From Bacteroidetes oral taxon 274 str. F0058 (GTDB lineage: Bacteria > Bacteroidota > Bacteroidia > Bacteroidales > Paludibacteraceae), in NCBI GenBank assembly GCA_000163695.1, contig GG774889.1, positions 874,515 to 938,514 on the forward strand: a stretch of DNA of 64,000 nucleotides, given 5' to 3'. The stretch's first letter is position 1. Every line of letters starts with the position of its first letter. Positions 8,902-16,834 of this stretch are shown here, piece by piece. The position numbers and the translations under genes were made by a program. Under the pieces are notes generated by a model. It made no database searches. It was given only the letters and a program-made list of their open reading frames with translations, and was not told where the DNA came from.

Positions 8902-11112
8902 TCAATTACCTACTTCCGAGAGGAATTTTATTCGCAGCAGCCGTACTTCTTCGCGAGTGTATTCGTTCTCGCCAAGGTGATCTATTGCAGCGTCTATGTC
9001 GTCTGTTTCGGCATGGTTTTTGAAGTAATCGAATGCTTCTTCTATCATCTCTTCGTCCATTACCTCGTTGAGGAAATAGTCTATATTTATCTTTGTTCCC
9101 GAAAATACGATGGCGTCTATCTCGTCCAGTAATTCGGGGAACTCTATCCCCTTAGAGATAGCGAGGTCGTCGAGAGCCACCTTGCGGTCGATAGCCTGAA
9201 TGATTTCGAGTTTTAGTTTCGACTTATTGGCAACGGTTTTTATCCTCAGGTCTTCGGGGCGAATGATATCGTTCTCTTCTACATAACGTGCTATGACATC
9301 GATAAACTCCTGTCCGAAGTTTTTTGCCTTGCCCACGCCGACACCGGGAACATTTTGTAGTTCGTCCAGAGTGATGGGATATGTCGTACACATAGCCTCG
9401 AGCGATGGGTCTTGGAATATGGCAAACGGCGGTAGGTTGAGCTTTTTGGAGTATTTTTTTCTCAAATCTTTGAGGATAGAGAATAGCTCGGCATCAAGAG
9501 CTGATGACCCGCCGCCTTTTACTGAGGCTTCGCTATCGTCGTCGTCGCTAAAGTCTTCGTCGAGAGCAACCATAAATGGCTGAGGTTTCTTGAGAAAATC
9601 CTTACCTTGCTTCGTTATTTTCAGTACGCCGTAGTTCTCTATCTTCTTTGTAATGAAACCGCTTATTATAGCCTGGCGGATGACCGGCTGTAACAACTTT
9701 ATTTCTTCTTCGTCCGTTACCGAACCAAATAGCTCGAGGTCTTCGAAGTGGTAGGCATCGGCTTCGACATTCTCTTTACCTGTCAGAATATCGACAAAAA
9801 TCTCTGCCCTGAACTTTCCACCAAGAGCCGAAACAAGCTCCAATACTGCACACAATAAATCTTTTGCGTCTGTCATATTTTTAGGATGTAAACAATTATC
9901 ACAATTACAACAATTATCGTGGGGATACTCCTCGCCAAAGTAGTGTAGGAGCATTTTTCGCCGACAGATAGAACTCTCGGCATACGAGGCTGCTTCGACA
10001 AGCAACTGTTTTCCTATCTCCTGTTCGGAGTTTGGCTTACCCTGCATAAACTTCTCGAGTTTCTGTAGGTCTTTTCGGCTGTAGAAGAGTATGCAGTTGC
10101 CCTCGCCGCCGTCTCTACCTGCTCTGCCTGTCTCTTGATAATACCCCTCGAGGCTCTTGGGGATATCGTTGTGGATAACGTAACGTACGTCGGGTTTGTC
10201 TATGCCCATACCGAAGGCAATGGTAGCTACTATGACGTCGCACTTCTCCATAAGAAAGAAGTCTTGGTTTTGGCTTCTGACGGCTGCGTCAAGCCCTGCG
10301 TGATAGGGTAAAGCCGATATACCGTTGAGGCACAGCGATTCGGCGAGCTCCTCCACTCGTTTGCGGCTGAGGCAGTAGACTATGCCCGATTTTCTGCCTT
10401 GGCTCTTTATATATTTTATAATGTCTTTTTCTATGTTTTGTGTCTTGGGTCTGACCTCGTAATATAGGTTCTCTCGATTGAACGATGACTTGAATACCGT
10501 TGCATTGGTCATATCGAGCGTTTTCTGTATGTCTTGCTGCACTTTGGGCGTAGCCGTTGCGGTAAGGGCTATTATCGGAGCCACTCCTATACGGTTTATT
10601 ATCTGGCGTATTCGACGATATTCGGGACGGAAGTCGTGCCCCCACTCAGAGATACAGTGAGCCTCGTCGACGGCATAAAAAGAGATTTTTATCTTACGCA
10701 AAAATTCTACATTATCCTCTTTTGTCAGGGACTCGGGAGCCACATAGAGCAGTTTTGTTTTCCCTTCCAAAACATCTCGCTTTACTGCCTCTATCTGGTC
10801 TTTTTTCAGCGAAGAATTGAGGAAATGAGCAATAGAGGCAAATTCGGAGAACGTACGCAGAGCGTCCACCTGATTTTTCATCAGAGCAATTAGGGGCGAG
10901 ACAACAATAGCTACACCGTCCAGCAACTGCGCCGGTAGCTGATAGCAAAGCGACTTGCCGCCGCCGGTAGGCATAAGTACGAATGTATCTTTACCTGCAA
11001 GCACATTGTTGATAATGGCTTCCTGATTACCCTTGAAGGTATCGAACCCAAATTTCTTTTTTAACTCGTCTGATAAAATCAATGTTGTATGAAAGTTTTT
11101 AGAATTATACAA
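8902..11112 (-). CDS. recQ: ATP-dependent DNA helicase RecQ
   Basis: At 736 residues it is close to other Bacteroidales RecQ proteins. Superfamily 2 motifs are present: Walker A MPTGGGKSLCYQ (about 48-59), DEAH in VDEAHCISEWGHDFRP, TATATPK, and motif VI in YYQETGRAGRDG. The RecQ zinc domain is visible as CRRKMLLHYFG followed by CCNCDNCLHP. It is followed by a winged-helix RQC region, an HRDC domain (about 535-615, with PGVGVGKAKNFG) and an acidic C-terminal extension. RecQ unwinds DNA 3'-5' in recombination and replication-fork repair. It appears to be a single-gene unit with its own terminator. Confidence 0.95.
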   Translation of the reverse strand: MYNSKNFHTTLILSDELKKKFGFDTFKGNQEAIINNVLAGKDTFVLMPTGGGKSLCYQLPAQLLDGVAIVVSPLIALMKNQVDALRTFSEFASIAHFLNSSLKKDQIEAVKRDVLEGKTKLLYVAPESLTKEDNVEFLRKIKISFYAVDEAHCISEWGHDFRPEYRRIRQIINRIGVAPIIALTATATPKVQQDIQKTLDMTNATVFKSSFNRENLYYEVRPKTQNIEKDIIKYIKSQGRKSGIVYCLSRKRVEELAESLCLNGISALPYHAGLDAAVRSQNQDFFLMEKCDVIVATIAFGMGIDKPDVRYVIHNDIPKSLEGYYQETGRAGRDGGEGNCILFYSRKDLQKLEKFMQGKPNSEQEIGKQLLVEAASYAESSICRRKMLLHYFGEEYPHDNCCNCDNCLHPKNMTDAKDLLCAVLELVSALGGKFRAEIFVDILTGKENVEADAYHFEDLELFGSVTDEEEIKLLQPVIRQAIISGFITKKIENYGVLKITKQGKDFLKKPQPFMVALDEDFSDDDDSEASVKGGGSSALDAELFSILKDLRKKYSKKLNLPPFAIFQDPSLEAMCTTYPITLDELQNVPGVGVGKAKNFGQEFIDVIARYVEENDIIRPEDLRIKTVANKSKLKLEIIQAIDRKVALDDLAISKGIEFPELLDEIDAIVFSGTKINIDYFLNEVMDEEMIEEAFDYFKNHAETDDIDAAIDHLGENEYTREEVRLLRIKFLSEVGN

Positions 11113-11325
11113 TAAAAAAAATACCTTTCGAAATTTAGTACAAATGTAATATGTTTTTTGTTTTATAATGCAAATTTATGAAATAATTTTTTTGTGGCAA
11201 ATACAAAATCGGTCGAAGAGAAATTATATCGATTAATAAACAATACGTTACAATTTGTGTTAAAATATTCGCCTCCCGAATCGATAATCGATAGAGGCAA
11301 ATCGGGCTGTTACCGAAATTTTTTA

Positions 11326-11333
11326 TAAATTTG
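11326..11333 (+). promoter_or_regulatory. -7 box upstream of the DUF4292 lipoprotein
   Basis: TAAATTTG fits TAnnTTTG, 36 bases before the ATG at 11370. The 257-base intergenic stretch 11113-11369 shows nothing else beyond AT-rich sequence; recQ starts at its other end and diverges. Confidence 0.5.
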
Positions 11334-11369
11334 CAACCTGAAAATTGTTGAATTACAAAAAAGAACAAG

Positions 11370-12182
11370 ATGAAAAAGTCGATTATTTTTATACTGCTCG
11401 TAGCAGTTATTGCAGGGGGATGTCGCCCCAAATATACGGCAATGAAGACATCTCGCACAGAAACTCCGGTAGCACAAAAACTGACCATAAGCGAGATAGT
11501 AAACCAATGTAACAGGGCTAACTCTGAGATTCGTACATTGAACATATCAAATGCGGAAGTGTTCTACCAAAACGACGAAAAGAGCTATACGGTGAAAATG
11601 ACTATACGTATAATCAAAGGCAAAGAGATAAGCATATCGATATTCCCGGCACTTGGTATAGAGTTGTTTAGGATTAAATTTACTCCTGAGCGTTTTTATG
11701 TCTTCGATAAGTTCAACCGCCAATACTGCGACAACTCGTATGATTACTTTACCAAGATTCTGAAGACCGAAGTTACGTACGCAGCAATAGAGGCACTGCT
11801 TACAAACAAGCTTTTCTGTATCAACAAAAACGAAAGTATCGAAGCCGATTATGCCTCGATACAGAAGCCCGAAATGTTTCTGCTCGAATCTAAGAGGCAG
11901 GTAAACGGTTACGAGCATCGGTTCGAAATATCGCCCGACTATATGATTGCCTCCACTGCACTCAAAGACCGTATGACAGAGGCTGTAAGAGTAGATTACA
12001 CTGTATTCAAAGTGATAGACAAAGTAGCATTCCCGACCCTGATAGAGCTTAAAACGAACCTGCCGAAAGACAACTTCAATATGCGGATAAATATAAAGAA
12101 AGCGGAGATAAATGGCTTGGTAGAGCCTTCGCCGGTCGATTTTGGTAGATATACCAAAGTGATGTGCAGCCAGATACTGTAA
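11370..12182 (+). CDS. DUF4292-type lipoprotein
   Basis: A 270-residue protein with a lipoprotein leader (about residues 1-18; lipobox IAGGC). It is therefore predicted to be lipidated and facing the periplasm or outer membrane. The body resembles the Bacteroidota DUF4292 family (LolA/VioE-like fold proteins usually encoded next to an EnvC-like gene). I see strands such as VKMTIRIIKGKEISISIFP and a segment with FTPERFYVFDKFNRQYC. The neighbour 133 bases downstream is the M23/EnvC protein, which supports the family call. Its fold suggests binding a lipid or lipoprotein, but the function is not established. Confidence 0.75.
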   Translation: MKKSIIFILLVAVIAGGCRPKYTAMKTSRTETPVAQKLTISEIVNQCNRANSEIRTLNISNAEVFYQNDEKSYTVKMTIRIIKGKEISISIFPALGIELFRIKFTPERFYVFDKFNRQYCDNSYDYFTKILKTEVTYAAIEALLTNKLFCINKNESIEADYASIQKPEMFLLESKRQVNGYEHRFEISPDYMIASTALKDRMTEAVRVDYTVFKVIDKVAFPTLIELKTNLPKDNFNMRINIKKAEINGLVEPSPVDFGRYTKVMCSQIL

Positions 12183-12314
12183 TATCTTGATATTGTCGAT
12201 TTTGAGTGAGTTATCGTGTGTAAATCTAAAATATAGTGCAATATAACTGTTTTGGGAAATAACTTTTTGTCCGACAACAAATAATTATTTATTAATAAAA
12301 ACATAAGTAAAACG

Positions 12315-13613
12315 ATGTCGAAGAGAAACTTAATAGCTCTAATCTCGATTGTTTTCATTGGCATACATAGCGTAACGGCTCAATCACTCAAAGAACTCGA
12401 GGCACAGAAACGCAAAGCTCAAGAGAGGCTCGAGGCTACGCAAAAGTTGCTCGACGACACCAAAAAGTCGCGTAAAGGTACGGAAAACGAGTTGCAACTG
12501 ATAACTCGTACAATCAAAGAGACCAACAACTTGATTTTCTCCATAAACTCCGAAATAGACGGTCTTAACCGCGATATCAGTTCGTTAGCCACAGAGCGAA
12601 ACACTCTCTCTCGCAAACTTACCGTAGCGAAAGAGGAGTATGCCAATATGGTATCGAAGAACTTTGTTTTCAGCCGACAATTTTCGCCCGTACTCTTCAT
12701 ATTTTCATCGAAGAATTTCAGCCAGGGGATGCGACGGGCAAGATATCTGCTCGAAATATCGTTGTATAGACGTAAGCAGGTGGAGCAAATCAAAGAGTTG
12801 AACAAAAGTGTCGCAGACAAAGAGGCTGTTTTACAGAGATATGTATCGCAAAAATCGCAGTCGCTGCAGCAGAAAGAACAGCAACACAAAAAGTTGAACC
12901 TCCGAAAAGATGAGAAAAATCGACTACTCAGCACTTACAATCAGAAAGAAAAAGAGTATTCGGAAACTATCCGCGAAGAGCAGCAGAGACAAAAAAAACT
13001 CAACGACCTGATACGTCAGAAAGTAGCTGAAGAGAATAAGAAAAAGGCAGAGATGGCTAAGAAGGCTGCCGAAGAAAAGAAGCGTCAAGACAAGAACAAA
13101 GCAAAGGCAAAAACTACCGAAAAGACAAAAACATCTGCCAAAGCCTCCGAAAAGCCCGTCATAACCGAGAAAGAGTATAAACAGTACAAAGAAGACCGTC
13201 AGCTGACAGGTACTTTCGCCAAGAATAAAGGAGGGCTGCCTATGCCTGTCGAGAGCGGGTTTATACACCGTCGTTTCGGACGGCAGACAAACCCGCTGAC
13301 AAACACTATCGAAAACAATAGCGGTATATATATCGTCGCTCCCAACGGTGCCGATGCTCGTGCCGTTTTCGAGGGAACGGTCTTCGAGGTGATGTATGAA
13401 CCGGGTTCGGGGTATATCGTCTGGGTAATGCACGGCTCGTATTCGACGGTATATGCGCAGTTGTCGATTTTCTACGTCAAAAAGGGCGAAAAGGTAAAAG
13501 CCCGTCAAAAAATCGGTAGGATAGCCCAGAAAAACAACAAGAGCGAACTTAACTTCTACATTCTCAACGAAAACGCATCGTACGAGAACCCCGAAAACTG
13601 GCTCTCGCACTAA
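12315..13613 (+). CDS. EnvC-like murein hydrolase activator (M23/LytM domain)
   Basis: A 432-residue protein with a signal peptide (to about residue 22, VTAQS), then a long Lys/Glu-rich coiled coil (about 24-285, with alanine/lysine-rich low complexity near 240-275) and a C-terminal LytM domain (about 305-432). In the LytM domain NNSGIYIVAP replaces the usual metal-binding HxGxD start, and ELNFYIL replaces the LHFE end. The HGSYSTVYAQL segment is kept. Loss of metal ligands is the hallmark of EnvC/NlpD-type activators that switch on amidases at the septum rather than cutting peptidoglycan. It is preceded by its usual DUF4292 partner and followed 15 bases later by an acyltransferase gene. Confidence 0.88.
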   Translation: MSKRNLIALISIVFIGIHSVTAQSLKELEAQKRKAQERLEATQKLLDDTKKSRKGTENELQLITRTIKETNNLIFSINSEIDGLNRDISSLATERNTLSRKLTVAKEEYANMVSKNFVFSRQFSPVLFIFSSKNFSQGMRRARYLLEISLYRRKQVEQIKELNKSVADKEAVLQRYVSQKSQSLQQKEQQHKKLNLRKDEKNRLLSTYNQKEKEYSETIREEQQRQKKLNDLIRQKVAEENKKKAEMAKKAAEEKKRQDKNKAKAKTTEKTKTSAKASEKPVITEKEYKQYKEDRQLTGTFAKNKGGLPMPVESGFIHRRFGRQTNPLTNTIENNSGIYIVAPNGADARAVFEGTVFEVMYEPGSGYIVWVMHGSYSTVYAQLSIFYVKKGEKVKARQKIGRIAQKNNKSELNFYILNENASYENPENWLSH

Positions 13614-13628
13614 GGCAAACATAGCCAG

Positions 13629-14639
13629 ATGGATAGAAACAATAATTTCGACTGTGTCCGATTGATATTTGCGACGTTTGTCGTCATATCTCATTCGTAT
13701 GTACTTACGGGGGCTTCGGAGGGCGATTTTCTGTATCGTGCCACAAGCGGGCAGACTATGTTCTCGCACGTCGGCGTTGCAGGTTTCTTCGTGGTGAGCG
13801 GCTATTTAGTATTTGAGAGCCTGTGCCGCAGTACTTCGGTAGTCGATTATCTTCGCAAGCGGGTGAGGCGTATTGTGCCGGCGCTGTTGGTGATGCTGCT
13901 TATCACTCTTATGGTGCTACCTGTCGTATACGACAGCAGTATCCCGTATACGAAAAACGTAGAGGTGTGGACATATCTGCCTCGTAACCTGCTGCTTGCC
14001 ACTCAATATCATATTGCGGGAGTGTTCGAAAATAACCCATACCCGCGTGTCATCAACGGTTCGCTGTGGACAATACGTTACGAGGTGGCAATGTATCTGC
14101 TGCTTGCCTTACTTTTTGCCCTTCGCCGCAAACGATTGGTCGTCGTAGCTTTGTCCATTTCTGTGTGGGCGTTTTGTATTGTCGCTCTGCTGTGTTTGGG
14201 TACCGATGTTCTGCAGATAAATGCAGTATTCCGTGTCAAAAACTTGCTACAGCTTGGAGCTTGTTTCTGGGGCGGAGTGGCGTGTGCATCGCTCGGTATG
14301 TCTACTATTCGTCGTTTTCTGCCGCTTGTGCTGACTGTCGTTGCAATCATTGCCGTACTCGCTATTGTTTATGGATTTTTGGATAAAGTATTTTATATCA
14401 TAATGCCCTTTGCCGTATTATCATTTTCTCTGTATCCGCTGCCTTATATACGCAGTTTGGGCAATAAAATAGGCGACCTGTCGTATGGGCTTTATATATA
14501 TGCTTTTACCGTACAGCAGATGATTGTCTTTTTCTGTCGCCCGACGAGTCTGACGCTCATTTTTGCTACTCTTGCCATCACAGTTCCGTTGGCTTATGCA
14601 TCGTGGCATCTTATCGAGAAGCGATTTGTACGTCGTTGA
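13629..14639 (+). CDS. membrane acyltransferase family 3 (OafA/WecH type)
   Basis: A 336-residue polytopic membrane protein with about ten hydrophobic segments. The family-defining N terminus is present: NFDCVRLIFATFVVISHSY, with the R/H pair of helix 1. FFVVSGYLVFES and NGSLWTIRYEVAMYL are also typical of acyltransferase 3. Members move acetyl or other acyl groups onto extracytoplasmic sugars or lipids. The acceptor cannot be inferred. The gene starts 15 bases after the EnvC-like gene, so it may share its transcript. Confidence 0.85.
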   Translation: MDRNNNFDCVRLIFATFVVISHSYVLTGASEGDFLYRATSGQTMFSHVGVAGFFVVSGYLVFESLCRSTSVVDYLRKRVRRIVPALLVMLLITLMVLPVVYDSSIPYTKNVEVWTYLPRNLLLATQYHIAGVFENNPYPRVINGSLWTIRYEVAMYLLLALLFALRRKRLVVVALSISVWAFCIVALLCLGTDVLQINAVFRVKNLLQLGACFWGGVACASLGMSTIRRFLPLVLTVVAIIAVLAIVYGFLDKVFYIIMPFAVLSFSLYPLPYIRSLGNKIGDLSYGLYIYAFTVQQMIVFFCRPTSLTLIFATLAITVPLAYASWHLIEKRFVRR

Positions 14640-14784
14640 TGTTATGAGAGGCGATTATATCGCTTGTGGTGTGTGTTATGCTTTGTATATCTGTTTGTTA
14701 TGAACAATAACGAAAAATCTTTTTTGCTTGATTTAAACTAACCGATAATTAAAAAATCTAATCGAACGAAAAAGGATATTTTTA

Positions 14785-14792
14785 TACTTTTG
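14785..14792 (+). promoter_or_regulatory. -7 box immediately upstream of the DUF4294 gene
   Basis: TACTTTTG fits TAnnTTTG. Its G lies only 4 bases before the ATG at 14797, so the transcript would start at or next to the initiation codon. This is a candidate leaderless mRNA. Confidence 0.45.
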
Positions 14793-14796
14793 TAAT

Positions 14797-15405
14797 ATGA
14801 AATTTTTGAAAACAACATTATTGTCCGTTTTGTTGTTTGTCTTTTGTCAGCCACAATACGGGCAATCGCTTCAAGACTCCGGTAACGGCAGTATAATGAT
14901 AGCACAGGCAGTGATTTTGCAGGGAGATACCTTGCCTTATTTTGCTTTGCCTGTCTTTTACTGTTATCCTGAGTTGAAGTTCAAAAACAAAAAACAGGAG
15001 GAATTCTACTGGCGTACCGTACGCGACGTAAAGAAGGTAATGCCGTATCTAAAACATATACGGGGGGTGATAGAGACTACCAACCGCACACTTATGACCC
15101 TGCCCAACAAAGCCTCTCGCGATGCGTATATGAAAAACTTCGAAAAACGTATCTACAAAGAGAACGAAGCAAAGTTTAAGGAACTCACTCTGAGTCAGGG
15201 AAAACTGATAATACGTCTTCTCGACAGAGAGACCAACACCACCTCGTTCGAACTTATCAAAGCCTATCGGGGCTCGTTCAGTGCAGGTTTTTGGCAGATG
15301 TTTGCAGTCATACTCGGAGCCGACCTCAAAAGCAAATTCGGCACGAAAGAAGAAGATGTCATCATCGAGCGAGTAATCAATCTCGTAGAGGCAGGGCAGC
15401 TATAA
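14797..15405 (+). CDS. DUF4294 family secreted protein
   Basis: A 202-residue protein with a signal peptide (about 1-22, ending PQYGQS). The body has the family pattern: ILQGDTLPYFALPVFYCYP near the N terminus, FYWRTVRDVKKVMPYLKHI, SQGKLIIRLLDRETN, and GSFSAGFWQMFAVILGADLK. DUF4294 is restricted to Bacteroidota and has no assigned function. The conserved RD..R..PY core suggests a helical periplasmic protein. Gene edges look normal. Confidence 0.8.
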   Translation: MKFLKTTLLSVLLFVFCQPQYGQSLQDSGNGSIMIAQAVILQGDTLPYFALPVFYCYPELKFKNKKQEEFYWRTVRDVKKVMPYLKHIRGVIETTNRTLMTLPNKASRDAYMKNFEKRIYKENEAKFKELTLSQGKLIIRLLDRETNTTSFELIKAYRGSFSAGFWQMFAVILGADLKSKFGTKEEDVIIERVINLVEAGQL

Positions 15406-15526
15406 ACGTAAGTTATTTAAAATTAGACGACCTCGCTTTTTATCCGAATTTTATGGATAAAAATAATATTTGGTATGTAATTATTTTGTAACTTCGCCTG
15501 TCGAAACAAAAGAATATCATCGTAAT

Positions 15527-15961
15527 ATGCAGATACAAATTGTCAATAAATCTCACCATAAGTTGCCTCAATACGCTACGGCTCTCTCTGCCGGGTTAGA
15601 TATACGTGCCAATCTCGATTCGCCGATAACCCTCAAACCACTCGGTAGAGCACTTGTGCCGACGGGTCTTTTCATTGCCTTGCCTCAGGGATACGAGGCT
15701 CAGATACGCCCAAGGAGCGGCTTGGCTATCAAGAAGGGCATAACCGTGCTTAATTCGCCCGGCACCATCGATGCCGACTATCGTGGCGAGATATGTATAA
15801 TACTCGTAAATCTCTCGTCGGACGATTTTGTTATAGAAGACGGCGAGCGAATTTGCCAGATGGTAATAGCCCGACACGAACAAGCCGTATGGGAAGAGGT
15901 CGAAGTTCTCGACCAAACCGAGCGTGGTGAAGGCGGCTTCGGGCATACGGGAGTAAAATAA
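15527..15961 (+). CDS. dut: deoxyuridine 5'-triphosphate nucleotidohydrolase (dUTPase)
   Basis: The start is taken at ATG 15527 (MQIQIVNKSHHKLP), the usual N terminus; an upstream TTG is in frame but adds unrelated sequence. The product is 144 residues. The five trimeric dUTPase motifs are visible: SAGLDIRANL, RPRSGLAIKKG, GTIDADYRGEI, and the C-terminal arm RGEGGFGHTG. It hydrolyses dUTP to dUMP, keeping uracil out of DNA and feeding thymidylate synthesis. comF follows 26 bases later on the same strand. Confidence 0.95.
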   Translation: MQIQIVNKSHHKLPQYATALSAGLDIRANLDSPITLKPLGRALVPTGLFIALPQGYEAQIRPRSGLAIKKGITVLNSPGTIDADYRGEICIILVNLSSDDFVIEDGERICQMVIARHEQAVWEEVEVLDQTERGEGGFGHTGVK

Positions 15962-15987
15962 TACTCTCGAAAAAAACACACTCATAA

Positions 15988-16692
15988 ATGCCCAAAAGAA
16001 CGACTATCGGCAGTTGGTTAGAAGACCTTGTAGCGTTGTGTTTCCCTGACCTTTGCGTTTGCTGCAACAATAACTTGTACAGAGGCGAGACGCTTATCTG
16101 TATGAAGTGTCTGCACCGACTGCCGAAAAACGATATGCACTACGAGAAAGGCAATATTCTCGAAAAGAAATTTTGGGGCAAAGCCGACGTGGAGCGAGTA
16201 ACTTCGTTTCTTCGCTACATCAAGAAGTCTGATGTGCAGAGACTAATAAACAAGCTGAAATACAAGGGAGAAAAGGAGATAGGAATATTTCTGGGCAAAT
16301 ACGCCGCTGCCGAATTGGTTGATAACGACGTCTTTGGATCGGTAGACGTTATTGTACCTGTACCTCTGCACAAGAGCAAATACCGTAAACGCGGTTATAA
16401 TCAGAGTCGTTGTATTGCCGACGGTATGGCGGAGATTATGGGTATCCCCGTCGATGAGGGCAACCTATATCGTGCTGTAGAGAATCCGACTCAGACCCGC
16501 AAATCGACTTATGAGCGTTGGGAGAATACCAAAGGTATTTTCGAGCTTACCGACGGTTCTATTTTCGACGGCAAGCATATTCTGCTCGTCGACGATGTAC
16601 TTACGACAGGCTCTACTCTGATAGCCTGTGTAGAGGCAATCAGGGAAAAAAGCAATGCCAAGATTTCGGTCTTTACGTTGGCTTCGGCTTAG
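15988..16692 (+). CDS. ComF family phosphoribosyltransferase-like protein
   Basis: A 234-residue protein. It has an N-terminal four-cysteine zinc motif (CVCCNN then CMKC, about residues 20-42) and a C-terminal PRTase domain with the PRPP loop HILLVDDVLTTGSTL (about 195-209) and the conserved VPLHKSKYRKRGYNQS. ComF-type proteins are linked to DNA uptake in some bacteria, but in most, including Bacteroidota, the role is unproven. It lies just downstream of dut, probably co-transcribed. Confidence 0.88.
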   Translation: MPKRTTIGSWLEDLVALCFPDLCVCCNNNLYRGETLICMKCLHRLPKNDMHYEKGNILEKKFWGKADVERVTSFLRYIKKSDVQRLINKLKYKGEKEIGIFLGKYAAAELVDNDVFGSVDVIVPVPLHKSKYRKRGYNQSRCIADGMAEIMGIPVDEGNLYRAVENPTQTRKSTYERWENTKGIFELTDGSIFDGKHILLVDDVLTTGSTLIACVEAIREKSNAKISVFTLASA

Positions 16693-16749
16693 TGCGGTCT
16701 GCCTCGAAGAAAGCAGTGATGAATTTACCCCTCATTTACCCGTCTGAAT

Positions 16750-16780
16750 ATTGTCGATTCCTAATTTTTTTATATCTTTG
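16750..16780 (+). promoter_or_regulatory. promoter of the ppiD-like gene
   Basis: The -7 box TATCTTTG (16773-16780) has ATTG (16750-16753) as -33 element at a 19-base spacing. This is a close match to the TTTG-N19-TAnnTTTG consensus, 54 bases before the ATG. Confidence 0.65.
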
Positions 16781-16834
16781 CAATCTTTTAGACAGAAATA
16801 AGTTTATAGTTAAATAAATAATTTTTATTGGATA

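Noticed and set aside
12315..13613. Active M23 endopeptidase
   Set aside because: Metal-ligand positions are replaced (NNSGIY and ELNFYI); an EnvC-type activator fits better.
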